NCBI RefSeq assembly: GCF_020622265.1
Contig: NZ_JACNMQ010000001.1
Span: 372,001 to 436,000 of the forward strand
Source: Halomonas sp. M20
GTDB taxonomy: Bacteria; Pseudomonadota; Gammaproteobacteria; Pseudomonadales; Halomonadaceae
Length of the DNA stretch: 64,000 nucleotides
Direction: 5' to 3'
In this document: piece by piece, positions 9,473-18,842 of the stretch
Position numbering within the stretch: the first letter of the stretch is position 1
How the letters are laid out: each line of letters opens with the position of its first letter
Made by a program: the position numbers and the translations under genes
The notes under the pieces: model-generated
The model's database searches: none
What the model was told of the DNA's origin: nothing
The model's input: only the letters and a program-made list of their open reading frames with translations

Positions 9473-10189
9473 ATGGATTACAACTGGAATTGGGCGGTCC
9501 TGTTTCAGGAGCCCTACCTGGGCTGGCTTCTCTCCGGCTTGCAGTGGACCCTGCTGGTAGCGATCGCCGCCTGGATCATAGCCTTCGTGGTGGGCTCCTT
9601 GATCGGCATTCTGCGCACGGTGCCCAACCGGCTAATACGCACCCTGGCGGCAGCCTATGTCGAGTTGTTCCGCAACATCCCGCTGCTGGTGCAACTGTTC
9701 GTGTGGTACTTCGTCGTGCCCGAGCTGCTGCCCGAAGACCTGGGCCTCTGGGTCAAGCGCGATATGCCCAATCCCGAATACGTGACGGCCGTCGTTGCGC
9801 TGGGCGCCTATACAGCGGCTCGCGTGGCCGAACAGGTCCGCTCGGGTATCCAGACCATCGGAAAGGATCTGGTGAACGCAGGTCTCGCAATCGGACTCAC
9901 ACCCCTTCAGACCTATCTGTACATCAGGCTTCCGATCTCCTATCGGATCATCGTGCCGCCGCTGACCTCTGAATTCCTGACGATCTTCAAGAATTCATCA
10001 CTGGCGTTGACCATTGGCGTGCTGGAACTGACCGCCCAGGCGCGGCAGATCGAGAACTACACCTTCCAGGGCTTCGAGGCGTTCACCGCCGCGACGGTGC
10101 TTTATCTGGTCATCACGCTTCTGGTGGTGCTGCTGATGCGCCTGATTGATCAGAAGACGCGTATCCCGGGCTCGGTGGGGGGAAGCTAG
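9473..10189 (+). CDS. Amino acid ABC transporter permease (GltJ-like)
   Basis: 238 residues, inner-membrane permease of the HisM/GltJ type. It has several transmembrane helices and the EAA-like loop near DLVNAGLAIGLTPLQTYLYI that contacts the ATPase. Start ATG 9473 follows GAGGAATAC. It ends immediately before the next permease (stop at 10187-10189, start at 10190), so the two are translationally coupled. Confidence 0.92.
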   Translation: MDYNWNWAVLFQEPYLGWLLSGLQWTLLVAIAAWIIAFVVGSLIGILRTVPNRLIRTLAAAYVELFRNIPLLVQLFVWYFVVPELLPEDLGLWVKRDMPNPEYVTAVVALGAYTAARVAEQVRSGIQTIGKDLVNAGLAIGLTPLQTYLYIRLPISYRIIVPPLTSEFLTIFKNSSLALTIGVLELTAQARQIENYTFQGFEAFTAATVLYLVITLLVVLLMRLIDQKTRIPGSVGGS

Positions 10190-10846
10190 ATGGGTGATTT
10201 TGATTTTCAGGTCATTATTGAATCGCTTCCGTTCCTGTTTGACGGGCTGCTCATCAGCTTTCAGTTGACCTTTCTGGCACTAGTGGCGGGACTTGCCTGG
10301 GGAACTATTTTGGCGGTGATGCGAATCTGGGGGCCGGCGCCTCTACGCTGGTTCAGCGCCATCTACGTCAACGTCTTCCGTTCGATTCCGCTCATCCTGG
10401 TCATCTTCTGGTTCTACTTCCTGGTGCCACTGTTGATCGGCCGCCCGGTGGGCAACTTCACCAGCGCACTGATCGCCTTCTCACTGTTCGAGGCGGCCTA
10501 TTATGCTGAGATCATGCGTGCCGGACTCAATTCGGTCTCGCGTGGACAGGTTTATGCCGGCCTGGCAATCGGGCTGTCGCCGCGCCAGAACCTCCAGTAC
10601 GTGATCCTTCCCCAGGCGTTCCGAAACATGATCCCGGTCCTGCTGACCCAGGCGATCATACTGTTCCAGGACACTTCCCTGGTTTACGTGGTGGCCCTGA
10701 GTGATTTCATGACCTCGGCCAGTGTGGTGGCCAAAGTGGAAGGGCGGCTGGCAGAGATGTACCTCTTCGCGGCGCTGGTTTATTTCGTCATCTGCTTCTC
10801 TGGCTCCCTGCTGGTGAAGTACCTGCAGAAAAAGAAGGTCGCATGA
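10190..10846 (+). CDS. Amino acid ABC transporter permease (GltK-like)
   Basis: 218 residues, second HisQM-family permease. The EAA-type loop is [20 protein letters not shown] and the N-terminal half has the usual [10 protein letters not shown] segment. It overlaps the ATPase start by four bases (ATGA). With its neighbour it would form the heterodimeric channel of the importer. Confidence 0.92.
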   Translation: MGDFDFQVIIESLPFLFDGLLISFQLTFLALVAGLAWGTILAVMRIWGPAPLRWFSAIYVNVFRSIPLILVIFWFYFLVPLLIGRPVGNFTSALIAFSLFEAAYYAEIMRAGLNSVSRGQVYAGLAIGLSPRQNLQYVILPQAFRNMIPVLLTQAIILFQDTSLVYVVALSDFMTSASVVAKVEGRLAEMYLFAALVYFVICFSGSLLVKYLQKKKVA

Positions 10847-11571
10847 TAAAAATTGACAATATCGACAAGTGGTACGACGACTTCCACGTCCTGAAAGGCT
10901 GTTCGCTCGAGGTCGAACGTGGCGAGGTGATCGTCATCTGCGGTCCGTCCGGCTCGGGCAAGAGTACGCTGATCAAGTGCGTCAATGCGCTGGAACCGGT
11001 CGACAGCGGACGCATCGTGGTCGAAGAGACCGACGTGACCGCCAAGGGCACCAAGCTGCCCTTGGTGCGCGCGCGTATCGGCATGGTGTTTCAGCATTTC
11101 GAGCTGTTCCCGCACAAGACGGTGATCGAGAATCTGATGATGGGCCAGATCAAGGTGCTGAAACGCTCGCGCGAAGCCGCGCGCGAAAAGGCGGAGAGCC
11201 TGCTGGCGCGGGTCGGCTTGGCCGATCAGGCACAGAAGTATCCCTCTGCCTTGTCCGGCGGACAGCAACAGCGGGTGGCGATCGCCCGGGCTTTGGCCAT
11301 GGACCCCATCGCCATGTGTTTCGACGAGCCGACCTCGGCGCTCGATCCGGAGATGATCAGCGAGGTGCTGGACGTCATGGTCGAGCTGGCCAAGGAAGGT
11401 ATGACGATGATGGTGGTCACCCACGAAATGGGCTTCGCTCGTAGGGTGGCGCGCCGAGTGGTCTTTATGGACCAGGGGGAGGTGCAGGAGATCGCGGCAA
11501 CCGAAACCTTCTTCAAGAATCCCGAGACTGACCGCGCCAAGGAGTTTCTGTCGAAGATCCTGGCGCACTAG
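10843..11571 (+). CDS. Amino acid ABC transporter ATP-binding protein (GltL-like)
   Basis: 242 residues, complete ABC ATPase. Walker A is GPSGSGKST, the Q-loop is [11 protein letters not shown], the signature is [15 protein letters not shown] and Walker B is [10 protein letters not shown]. Last gene of the operon beginning at 3400 or at 8450. No clear terminator follows it before the convergent AEC-carrier gene. Confidence 0.93.
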   Translation: MIKIDNIDKWYDDFHVLKGCSLEVERGEVIVICGPSGSGKSTLIKCVNALEPVDSGRIVVEETDVTAKGTKLPLVRARIGMVFQHFELFPHKTVIENLMMGQIKVLKRSREAAREKAESLLARVGLADQAQKYPSALSGGQQQRVAIARALAMDPIAMCFDEPTSALDPEMISEVLDVMVELAKEGMTMMVVTHEMGFARRVARRVVFMDQGEVQEIAATETFFKNPETDRAKEFLSKILAH

Positions 11572-11658
11572 TACTACACAATAAACTATGTTGCATGTGC
11601 TTGGTATGAAAGTGACTCCATGGTGAAGGTGGTGAGCACCGTCGAAGGCTGAAGCCAC

Positions 11659-12537
11659 TCACATCATGATCGCCAGCAACACCGGCAAATAAATGAACGA
11701 CAGTAGCGTCGAGCAGAACACCAGTCCGGCGACGTATTCCGGTTCACGGCGGGCGCGTTGGGCGAACAGGTAGTTGTAGACCGCCACCGGCATGCTCATC
11801 TGCAGGATCAGTACACTTTGCGCCAAAGGCGGCAGGCCCAGCAGTTGAGCGACTGCAAAAGTGATCAAGGCGGCGGCGGGAATACGCAGCAAGCTGAATC
11901 CTAGCCCCGATGTCAGGCTTTTGACCTGAATGCTGGCCAGAGAGACCCCCAGGGTGATCAGCATCAGCGGTACGCAGAAACCCGAAATCAGATCGACGGT
12001 ATTGGCCGCCCAGCGGGGCAAGGAAGAGTCGGTGAGCAACAATCCCAGCGCGATCAGGATGGCGTAAATAGTGGGGGTGCGAAGTAACGTGCGTAGTGGA
12101 CGGCCACCCCGATTGGCCAGCATCGCACCGAAGGTAAATTGAATCAGAGCGACCGACACCGTCACCGTGATCGCATAGGCAAAGCCGGCATTACCAAAAG
12201 CGTAAAGCGTGACCGGCAGCCCCATGTTGCCGGTATTGGGATACATGGTGGGCGAGATGATCACCCTCCAGTCCTTGCGCAGCGCCTTGGCCATCAACAG
12301 ACTGACGCCGGCCATAATCCCCATCACGGTCAATGCGCCAAGCAAGGTTTGCCCGAAGCTTTGAGCATCGATCTCTGCATTGCCCAGGGCGGCGAGTATC
12401 AGCGCAGGAGTGCCGATATTGAATACCAGCTTGGTCACGAATTCGACCGGGTAATCATAGCCCAGACGTATCCAGCAAAAGCCGAGTCCCGCGCCGAAGA
12501 ATACCGGTGCCATGACGGCAAACAGCTCGGCGAGCAT
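11659..12537 (-). CDS. AEC (auxin efflux carrier) family transporter
   Basis: 292 residues, about ten predicted membrane helices in two five-helix halves. It has the family's AFGNAGFAYAITV and PTMYPNTGNMGLP segments, the latter carrying the conserved N/P of the crossover helix. Bacterial AEC members export or exchange small carboxylates such as malate or malonate. Start ATG 12537 follows AAGGATCG. It diverges from the branched-chain-type ABC operon; the partner substrate is not evident. Confidence 0.85.
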   Translation of the reverse strand: MLAELFAVMAPVFFGAGLGFCWIRLGYDYPVEFVTKLVFNIGTPALILAALGNAEIDAQSFGQTLLGALTVMGIMAGVSLLMAKALRKDWRVIISPTMYPNTGNMGLPVTLYAFGNAGFAYAITVTVSVALIQFTFGAMLANRGGRPLRTLLRTPTIYAILIALGLLLTDSSLPRWAANTVDLISGFCVPLMLITLGVSLASIQVKSLTSGLGFSLLRIPAAALITFAVAQLLGLPPLAQSVLILQMSMPVAVYNYLFAQRARREPEYVAGLVFCSTLLSFIYLPVLLAIMM

Positions 12538-12652
12538 GAGCGATCCTTATATGGTGAGTGCGGTCCAGCAGTCCTTCTTATTCTGCTTATATATCCATCA
12601 TTGGTCGAGTTTCAGCGAGCAGTAGTTGAAGCCAGGCGTCGGCTGCTCTAGC

Positions 12653-12666
12653 TTACGTTAACGTAA
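12653..12666. promoter_or_regulatory. LiuR-like palindrome (candidate MerR-family operator)
   Basis: TTACGTTAACGTAA, a perfect 14-base palindrome in the 228-base divergent gap, about 100 bases upstream of the five-gene branched-chain-type transporter. It matches, from memory, the operator of LiuR, a MerR-family regulator of branched-chain amino acid and fatty acid catabolism in proteobacteria. No LiuR gene is in the window. Confidence 0.5.
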
Positions 12667-12765
12667 AATACTGCCTCGCAGCGCCGCCAAGGACAATTCC
12701 CGATACCTGCGAGGGGCGACAACAACAACAAAACGACCGCTCCGCGGTCGCTAGAGGACTGCCCC

Positions 12766-13536
12766 ATGCCCCGGGAGTTCATACTCGAAACTCAAGGACT
12801 GACCAAGACGTTTCGCGGGTTCACCGCGGTCGATCGAGTCAATCTGCAGGTCACCGAAGGGCACATTCATGCTCTGATCGGCCCTAATGGGGCCGGCAAG
12901 ACCACCGTCTTCAATCTGCTGACCAAGTTTCTTCCTCCCAGCCACGGCGAGATTCTCTACCGGGGCAAACCGATCACCAACATGAAGGCCAACCAGATTG
13001 CCCGCCTCGGGTTGGTGCGTTCGTTCCAGATATCCGCGGTATTCGCCCACATGACGGTACTGGAAAACGTGCGTGTTGCTCTGCAGCGCAAGCTGGGCAC
13101 TTCGTTTCATTTCTGGAAGTCCGAGCGCAGCCTGACCTCTCTCGACGAGCGGGCCAGGGAATTGCTAACCCAGGTCGGGTTGGAAAAGGATGCCGATAGC
13201 CTTACGGTGGAACTGCCTTACGGGCGCAAGCGGGCCCTGGAACTGGCCACCACCCTGGCATTGGAACCGACGATCATGCTGCTCGACGAGCCCACCCAGG
13301 GCATGGGGGCGGAAGATGTCGATCGGGTCGTGGCGCTGATTCGCGACGCCGCCAAGGGCCGTACCGTATTGATGGTCGAGCACAATCTCAGCGTGGTCAG
13401 TCGCTTGTGCGATCGCATCACCGTGCTGGCTCGGGGGGCGGTGCTGGCGGAAGGCGACTACGCCAGCGTATCCACCGACCCTCAGGTACGTGAGGCCTAC
13501 ATGGGCAGTGAATCGGCGGTGGAGGAGAGCACATGA
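12766..13536 (+). CDS. Branched-chain-type ABC transporter ATPase (LivG-like)
   Basis: 256 residues, HAAT-family ATPase. Walker A GPNGAGKTT is intact, Walker B is MLLDEPTQGM, and the signature region is unusual (LPYGRKRALELATTLA instead of LSGGQQR), as in many LivG/UrtD proteins. Start ATG 12766 follows AGAGGACT. It overlaps the second ATPase by four bases. First gene of an operon encoding two ATPases, a binding protein and two permeases. Confidence 0.88.
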   Translation: MPREFILETQGLTKTFRGFTAVDRVNLQVTEGHIHALIGPNGAGKTTVFNLLTKFLPPSHGEILYRGKPITNMKANQIARLGLVRSFQISAVFAHMTVLENVRVALQRKLGTSFHFWKSERSLTSLDERARELLTQVGLEKDADSLTVELPYGRKRALELATTLALEPTIMLLDEPTQGMGAEDVDRVVALIRDAAKGRTVLMVEHNLSVVSRLCDRITVLARGAVLAEGDYASVSTDPQVREAYMGSESAVEEST

Positions 13537-14282
13537 CCACGACACTGGAACAGACCCGGATTGCCAGCAACGCAAGCGATGCCTCGGAACAGCTTAAGGT
13601 CAGCGACCTGCATGCCTTTTATGGCGAGTCGCACATTCTGCACGGCGTCGATTTCGAGGTGCGTAAAGGCGAGCTGGTGACCTTGCTGGGGCGTAACGGT
13701 GCCGGGCGCACCACGACCCTGCGGGCGATCATGAACATGGTCGACCGACGCTCCGGCTCGATCGTCATCGACGGGCGTGAAACCCTGAATACGCCGCCGC
13801 ATCATATCGCGCGCCTGGGGGTCGGATACTGCCCCGAAGAGCGTGGCATCTTCGCTAGCCTCAATGTCGAGGAGAACCTGTTGCTGCCGCCGACGGTACG
13901 CTCCGGCGGCATGAGCCTCGACGACATCTATGCCATGTTCCCGAATCTCTACGAACGTCGCCATAGTCCAGGCACCCGTCTGTCCGGCGGTGAACAACAG
14001 ATGCTGGCCATGGCGCGCATCCTGCGTACTGGTGCCGATCTGCTGCTGCTCGACGAGATCACCGAAGGGCTGGCACCGGTCATCGTTCAGGCCTTGGGCG
14101 AGGTGCTGGTCAAGCTCAAGACGCGGGGCATGACAGTGGTACTGGTGGAACAGAATTTCCGCTTCGCCGCGCCGCTGGCCGATCGTCACTACGTCATGGA
14201 GCACGGCCGCATCATCGAAGAGATCAGCGCCGCCGAGTTGCCTGAGCGTCGCGAACGCCTGCACGCCGTGCTCGGCGTCTGA
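13533..14282 (+). CDS. Branched-chain-type ABC transporter ATPase (LivF-like) with Arg in Walker A
   Basis: 249 residues. The signature LSGGEQQMLAMARIL and Walker B LLLLDEITEGLAP are intact, but Walker A reads GRNGAGRTTT, with arginine (codon CGC near 13707) in place of the invariant lysine. The first ATPase of the operon keeps its lysine, so one nucleotide site of the heterodimer may be weakened or the arginine may substitute. The N-terminus carries an extra 20-residue stretch before the usual first strand. Its role is energising uptake together with 12766-13536. Confidence 0.88.
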   Translation: MTTTLEQTRIASNASDASEQLKVSDLHAFYGESHILHGVDFEVRKGELVTLLGRNGAGRTTTLRAIMNMVDRRSGSIVIDGRETLNTPPHHIARLGVGYCPEERGIFASLNVEENLLLPPTVRSGGMSLDDIYAMFPNLYERRHSPGTRLSGGEQQMLAMARILRTGADLLLLDEITEGLAPVIVQALGEVLVKLKTRGMTVVLVEQNFRFAAPLADRHYVMEHGRIIEEISAAELPERRERLHAVLGV

Positions 14283-14342
14283 CCCGGTTTCATCATCATT
14301 GAATCAACAACAACAAGCCGCCCGTTGGGCATGGAGAAATGG

Positions 14343-15554
14343 ATGAACATTACCAAGCACGCCTCTCTCACCGCTGCCGCCCTGTTACTGGCCCCGAGCC
14401 TGGCCCATGCCGAGATCAGTGGCGACGTGGTCAAGATTGGCTATCTGGCCGACATGTCGGGCACTTATCGCGACCTGGCCGGTCCGGGTGGCCTGGAGGC
14501 ATTGAACATGGCCGTCGAAGACTTCGGCGGTGAGGTCAACGGCGCGCCCATCGAGGTGCTCAGTGCCGACGATCGCAACAGCGCCGACGTAGGCGCCAAC
14601 ACCGTACGTGGCTGGATCGACCAGGACGACGTCGACCTGGTGGCCGGCATGGTGGCGTCATCGGTCACCATTGCGGTGACCAAGATCCTCGAACAGCAGG
14701 ACAAACTGGGCATCGTCTCCGGCTCGGCGGCCTCGAGCATCACCAACGAGCACTGCACCCCAAATCACATCCACTGGGTCTACGATACCTATCCGATGGC
14801 CAACGGCACCGCCAAGGCGATCGTCGATGAAGGCGGCGATACCTGGTTCCTGCTCACCGCCGACTATGCCTTCGGACACGCCCTGGAAAGCGATGTCGAA
14901 ACGGTGGTCAAGGAGAACGGCGGCGAGATCGTCGGCAAGGTGCGTCACCCGTTCCCGACCAACGATTTCTCCTCCTACATCCTGCAGGCCCAGGGCTCCG
15001 GCGCCAAGATCGTCGGCCTGGCCAATGCCGGTTCCGATACCGTCAATGCACTGACCACCGCCAGCCAGTTCGGCCTGGTGCAGTCCGGTCAGACATTGGC
15101 GGGTCTGCTGATCTTCTTGAACGATGTCCAGGCGCTGGGGCTTGATGTCACTCAAGGGCTGCAGTTGACCACCGGCTGGTACTGGGACATGAACGAGGAG
15201 ACACGCGAGTGGGCCGATCGCTATTTTGAGCGCACCCAGCGCATGCCAACCATGGTCCAGGCCGGCGTCTACTCGAGCACGCTGCATTATCTGAATGCGG
15301 TAGCCGAGACTGGCAGCGACGACGCGGCGACGGTGCGCGAGCAGATGGCCGCCACGCCGGTCAATGACATGTTCGCAAGCGACGGGCGCATCCGCGAGGA
15401 TGGTCGCATGATCCACGACATGTACCTGGTCGAAGTGAAATCCCCCAGCGAATCCGAGGGCGAGTGGGATCTCTACGAGATACTGCGCACCATCCCCGCC
15501 GAGGAAGCCTTCCGCCCCTTGTCCGAAAGTCAGTGTTCGCTGGTCAAGGGATGA
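14343..15554 (+). CDS. Branched-chain-type ABC transporter binding protein (LivJ/UrtA superfamily)
   Basis: 403 residues. Signal peptide up to SLAHA, then a type I periplasmic-binding fold (VKIGYLADMSGTYRDL, MNMAVEDFGG, GMVASSVT). Start ATG 14343, preceded by GGAG, is preferred over in-frame TTG 14325 and ATG 14331, which lack ribosome binding sites. Proteins of this branch bind branched-chain amino acids, short amides, urea or aromatic acids; the ligand cannot be read here. The gene order ATPase-ATPase-binding protein-permease-permease places the receptor mid-operon. Confidence 0.87.
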   Translation: MNITKHASLTAAALLLAPSLAHAEISGDVVKIGYLADMSGTYRDLAGPGGLEALNMAVEDFGGEVNGAPIEVLSADDRNSADVGANTVRGWIDQDDVDLVAGMVASSVTIAVTKILEQQDKLGIVSGSAASSITNEHCTPNHIHWVYDTYPMANGTAKAIVDEGGDTWFLLTADYAFGHALESDVETVVKENGGEIVGKVRHPFPTNDFSSYILQAQGSGAKIVGLANAGSDTVNALTTASQFGLVQSGQTLAGLLIFLNDVQALGLDVTQGLQLTTGWYWDMNEETREWADRYFERTQRMPTMVQAGVYSSTLHYLNAVAETGSDDAATVREQMAATPVNDMFASDGRIREDGRMIHDMYLVEVKSPSESEGEWDLYEILRTIPAEEAFRPLSESQCSLVKG

Positions 15555-15583
15555 GGCAATCCCGCCGCTGAGGGTATGACGCC

Positions 15584-16471
15584 ATGACGACGATTTTCGG
15601 CATCCCGCTGATGGTGCTGTTCGGGCAACTGCTGCTGGGGCTAATCAACGGGGCCTTCTATGCCCTGTTGAGCCTCGGGCTCGCGGTGATCTTCGGCCTG
15701 CTCAAGGTCATCAACTTTGCCCACGGTGCCCAGTACATGCTGGGTGCTTTCGCTGCGCTGCTGGGGCTCGAGTATCTGGGGCTGGATTACTGGCTGGCGC
15801 TGTTGGTAGTGCCCTTGGTGATCGGGGCGCTGGGTATCCTAATAGAACGCTTTCTGTTGCGGCGTATCCAGCATATCGACCATCTCTACGGTTTGCTGTT
15901 GACCTTCGGGCTGGCGCTGATCTTCGAAGGGACGCTGGTCAATCTTTTCGGGGTGTCCGGAAGCAGTTATCCGGTGCCCGAGGTGCTTGCCGGCGGCTTC
16001 AACCTGGGCTTCATGTTCCTGCCCACCTACCGGGCCTGGGTACTGGTGGCGGCGCTTGTCGTGTGTCTGTTCACCTGGTTCATGATCGAGCGTACCCGAC
16101 TCGGCGCCTATCTGCGTGCCGGCACGGAGAATCCTAAGTTGATGCAGGCCTTCGGGGTCAACGTGCCCTTGCTGGTGACCCTGACCTATGGCTTCGGGGT
16201 GGCCCTGGCGGCCTTCGCCGGCGTGCTCGCCGCGCCGATCTATCCGGTCTCGCCGACCATGGGGTCGAGCCTTCTGATCGTGGTCTTTGCCGTGGTGGTG
16301 ATCGGCGGCATGGGCTCGATCCTGGGTGCGATCCTGACCGGCCTGGCGATGGGACTGATCGAGGGGCTGACCAAGGTGTTCTATCCCGAGGCTGCCAATA
16401 CCGTGATCTTCCTGGTGATGATCGTGGTGTTGCTGCTGCGGCCCGCGGGCCTGTTCGGCAAGGAGGCATGA
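15584..16471 (+). CDS. Branched-chain-type ABC transporter permease (LivH-like)
   Basis: 295 residues, about eight membrane helices with the LivH opening (LLLGLINGAFYALLSLGLAV, then FGLLKVINFAHG). The following permease starts inside its last codons (four-base ATGA overlap), so the two are translationally coupled. Confidence 0.9.
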   Translation: MTTIFGIPLMVLFGQLLLGLINGAFYALLSLGLAVIFGLLKVINFAHGAQYMLGAFAALLGLEYLGLDYWLALLVVPLVIGALGILIERFLLRRIQHIDHLYGLLLTFGLALIFEGTLVNLFGVSGSSYPVPEVLAGGFNLGFMFLPTYRAWVLVAALVVCLFTWFMIERTRLGAYLRAGTENPKLMQAFGVNVPLLVTLTYGFGVALAAFAGVLAAPIYPVSPTMGSSLLIVVFAVVVIGGMGSILGAILTGLAMGLIEGLTKVFYPEAANTVIFLVMIVVLLLRPAGLFGKEA

Positions 16472-17457
16472 CCATGGCCATGAGTGATTCTGCTTCGGTG
16501 ACCGCTGCGCGGCAGCGTTCGGCCAGGCGCCGTCTAGGCCTGCTGTATGTCGGGTTGATCGTACTGGGTTTGGTGGCGCCTTTCGTTGCCTACCCTGTGT
16601 TTCTAATGAAGATCCTGTGTTTCGCGCTGTTTGCCAGCGCCTTCAACCTGCTGCTTGGCTTTGCGGGGCTGCTCTCCTTCGGCCATGCGGCGTTCCTTGC
16701 TACCGGCGCCTACATCACCGGTTTTCTGCTCTCGACCTACCCGGGGTTGACCCCCGAACTGGGCATCCTGGCCGGCACCCTAGGCTCGGTGGTGCTGGGC
16801 ATGGTCTTCGGGATACTGGCGATCCGCCGTCAGGGCATCTACTTCGCCATGATTACCCTAGCCCTGGCGCAGATGATGTTTTTCTTCTTCATCCAGTCGC
16901 CGTTCACTGGGGGGGAGGACGGCCTGCACGGCGTACCCCGTGGCAAGTTGTTCGGGTTGTTCAGCTTGCAGAGCAATCTGGCGCTGTACTACTTCGTGTT
17001 CGCCGTCTTCGTGCTGGGCTTCGCCCTGATCCGGCGCACCGTGCATTCTCCCTTCGGCCAGGTGCTCAAGGCGATTCGCGAGAACGAGCCGCGAGCCGTT
17101 TCGCTGGGTTACGACACCGACACCTACAAGCTGGTGGCCTTCATCATCTCGGCGGGGCTTGCCGGGTTGGCTGGGGCGACCAAGACCCTGGTGTTCCAGT
17201 TGGCCTCCCTGGGGGATGCGCACTGGCACATGTCCGGCGAGGTGATCTTGATGACGTTGCTGGGCGGGGTCGGCACGCTGCTGGGGCCGTTGGTGGGTTC
17301 CAGCCTGGTCATCGGTTTGCAGCACCAGCTGTCCCAATCGCCCCTGGGGGACTGGGTCAGCGTGATACTTGGATTAATCTTCGTGCTCTGCGTGTTGAGC
17401 TTTCGCAGCGGCATCATCGGTGAATTGCAAAAACTGGTGAAACGAAACTTCAAGTGA
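16468..17457 (+). CDS. Branched-chain-type ABC transporter permease (LivM-like)
   Basis: 329 residues, polytopic LivM-type permease. Typical segments are FNLLLGFAGLLSFGHAAFL and the cytoplasmic loop VLKAIRENEPRAVSLGYD. Last gene of the operon; a strong palindromic terminator follows at 17474-17499. Confidence 0.9.
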   Translation: MTMAMSDSASVTAARQRSARRRLGLLYVGLIVLGLVAPFVAYPVFLMKILCFALFASAFNLLLGFAGLLSFGHAAFLATGAYITGFLLSTYPGLTPELGILAGTLGSVVLGMVFGILAIRRQGIYFAMITLALAQMMFFFFIQSPFTGGEDGLHGVPRGKLFGLFSLQSNLALYYFVFAVFVLGFALIRRTVHSPFGQVLKAIRENEPRAVSLGYDTDTYKLVAFIISAGLAGLAGATKTLVFQLASLGDAHWHMSGEVILMTLLGGVGTLLGPLVGSSLVIGLQHQLSQSPLGDWVSVILGLIFVLCVLSFRSGIIGELQKLVKRNFK

Positions 17458-17473
17458 TGCCGCGCTATCATGG

Positions 17474-17499
17474 AAAAGGCCTGCTCGAGCAGGCCTTTT
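17474..17499. terminator. Bidirectional rho-independent terminator
   Basis: A perfect 26-base palindrome, AAAAGGCCTGCTC followed by its complement, ends in a T-run on both strands. It separates the ABC operon (+) from the small secreted-protein gene (-) and can serve both. Confidence 0.85.
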
Positions 17500-17531
17500 C
17501 GGATAGGGTGGGAAAGAGCGATACCACGCGC

Positions 17532-17750
17532 TTACTTTTGCTCTTCCTCGGTCATCATGCGGACTAAGTCCTCGAGTTCTTGTACTTGCTGTTTCAGTGC
17601 TTTGATCTCGGACTCGGATTGTGCAGTCTGCTCCGCTTGCTGGCTGATTTCAGCCATTTTTTTCTCTACGGCATCGGAATCCATGGCCAGCGCCGAGCCA
17701 GCGATGGAAATTGATGTAAGTAGCGTCGCGGTTAGTAGTGCAATCTTCAT
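17532..17750 (-). CDS. Small exported coiled-coil protein
   Basis: 72 residues from the ATG at 17750, which has GAGGTG four bases upstream; an upstream in-frame ATG at 17849 lacks such a site and would bury the signal peptide. A cleavable signal (MKIALLTATLLTSISIAGSALA) is followed by a charged helical stretch (EKKMAEISQQAEQ, then EIKALKQQVQELEDLVRMM) with heptad spacing, so it is a periplasmic coiled coil. Its function is unknown; similar small proteins act as envelope or porin accessories. Confidence 0.7.
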   Translation of the reverse strand: MKIALLTATLLTSISIAGSALAMDSDAVEKKMAEISQQAEQTAQSESEIKALKQQVQELEDLVRMMTEEEQK

Positions 17751-17939
17751 GGAACACCTCGTGTATCGCGAAGTTTTTCGTTGTGTCGCCCAATGAGCAG
17801 CGGCCATGTCAGGAGGCGATTGAACGAGCAGGTGTCGCCGATATTTCAATGCCCCAGGATCCGTGTATGGGTCCTGTTGTTTTGTGAAATGCCAGGCGTA
17901 AACCTTACAGATAGCTTCTGCGAATCAGGTAAGAGGCAT

Positions 17940-18578
17940 CTAGCTGGCCGACCTTGAGAAAGAGGCATCTCCGCGGTTGATCCCTTCGATCCATTTGCGT
18001 ACGCGATGACGCTGCCAGCGGCTGATATATTGGCGTGTATCCGGAGCCGCGGGGCTAAGAAGGCAGTACTCTTCTTTTTGCTTGAGCCTGAAGCAGCGCT
18101 CTGCGGCGATGGGCAGATTCTCGGGGCCAAAAATGCCAATAAGACGGATGGTCAGGCTGCGAAAACGAGCATCCCCTTCAGGGCAATGGCCGTGCATCTT
18201 GATGCCTGCACCATCGGCCAGATGCCTGATGATTCGGTCGAAGGTGCCAATGTGGAAGAAGTCGTTGGAGCCTAGCGGCCCTTGCTGGCTGTTTGAAAGA
18301 GAGACCACTGAGCCACTTATCTCTTTAGTGATGCTTCCTTGTGACGTCTCGAGTTCGGCAATCAGATATTCGACCAGCACCGGCTCATCACTCATGTTAC
18401 TGATGATGCATAGCGCCTCGGTATCCTTGCGCTTGCCGCCATTGATCAGCAGTCGTGGGTGCCGGCGTCGACGCATTTCCATATACAGGTATTGCGAAAA
18501 GCCTAACCATATGATGATTGAGCCCACAGTGGTGAAAATGCTTAGGATCTCTGTATGTTGTGATAACCAACCGAACAT
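17940..18578 (-). CDS. Membrane-anchored protein of unknown function
   Basis: 212 residues from ATG 18578, which has AGGAAAA upstream; ATG 18620 is an alternative start with a weaker site. One N-terminal transmembrane helix (about residues 12-34) is followed by RRRRHPR, which orients the remaining roughly 175 residues to the cytoplasm. No domain recognised; the soluble part looks beta-rich. Single gene between two transcription units. Confidence 0.6.
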   Translation of the reverse strand: MFGWLSQHTEILSIFTTVGSIIIWLGFSQYLYMEMRRRRHPRLLINGGKRKDTEALCIISNMSDEPVLVEYLIAELETSQGSITKEISGSVVSLSNSQQGPLGSNDFFHIGTFDRIIRHLADGAGIKMHGHCPEGDARFRSLTIRLIGIFGPENLPIAAERCFRLKQKEEYCLLSPAAPDTRQYISRWQRHRVRKWIEGINRGDASFSRSAS

Positions 18579-18842
18579 GACTTTTCCTGCATTATTTGCC
18601 GAAGAGGAATGGCTATTCATGCTACACGCAATTGGTGAGCAAAAATTTAGCCCGGAGCAGATTGGAGAGAATTCAACACTGCCTCTTTAGCGTACTCGAC
18701 GCTGTGATCATTCACCGCTATCTTGGAATGGCATGATTTGCGGCGACCTCGGCTTGCGGTCAGTGGTTTGCGAAGCGTATTGGCGCTTTGTTACGGTAGG
18801 GAAGTTATCAAATTTGAAAATCAAACAAGGAGTTTGGTTGCT

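Noticed and set aside
17850-17939. Hairpin-like AGGATCC...GGGTCCT stretch as a terminator
   Set aside because: The stem has a mismatch, the loop is ill defined, and the T-rich side faces away from the gene that would need it.
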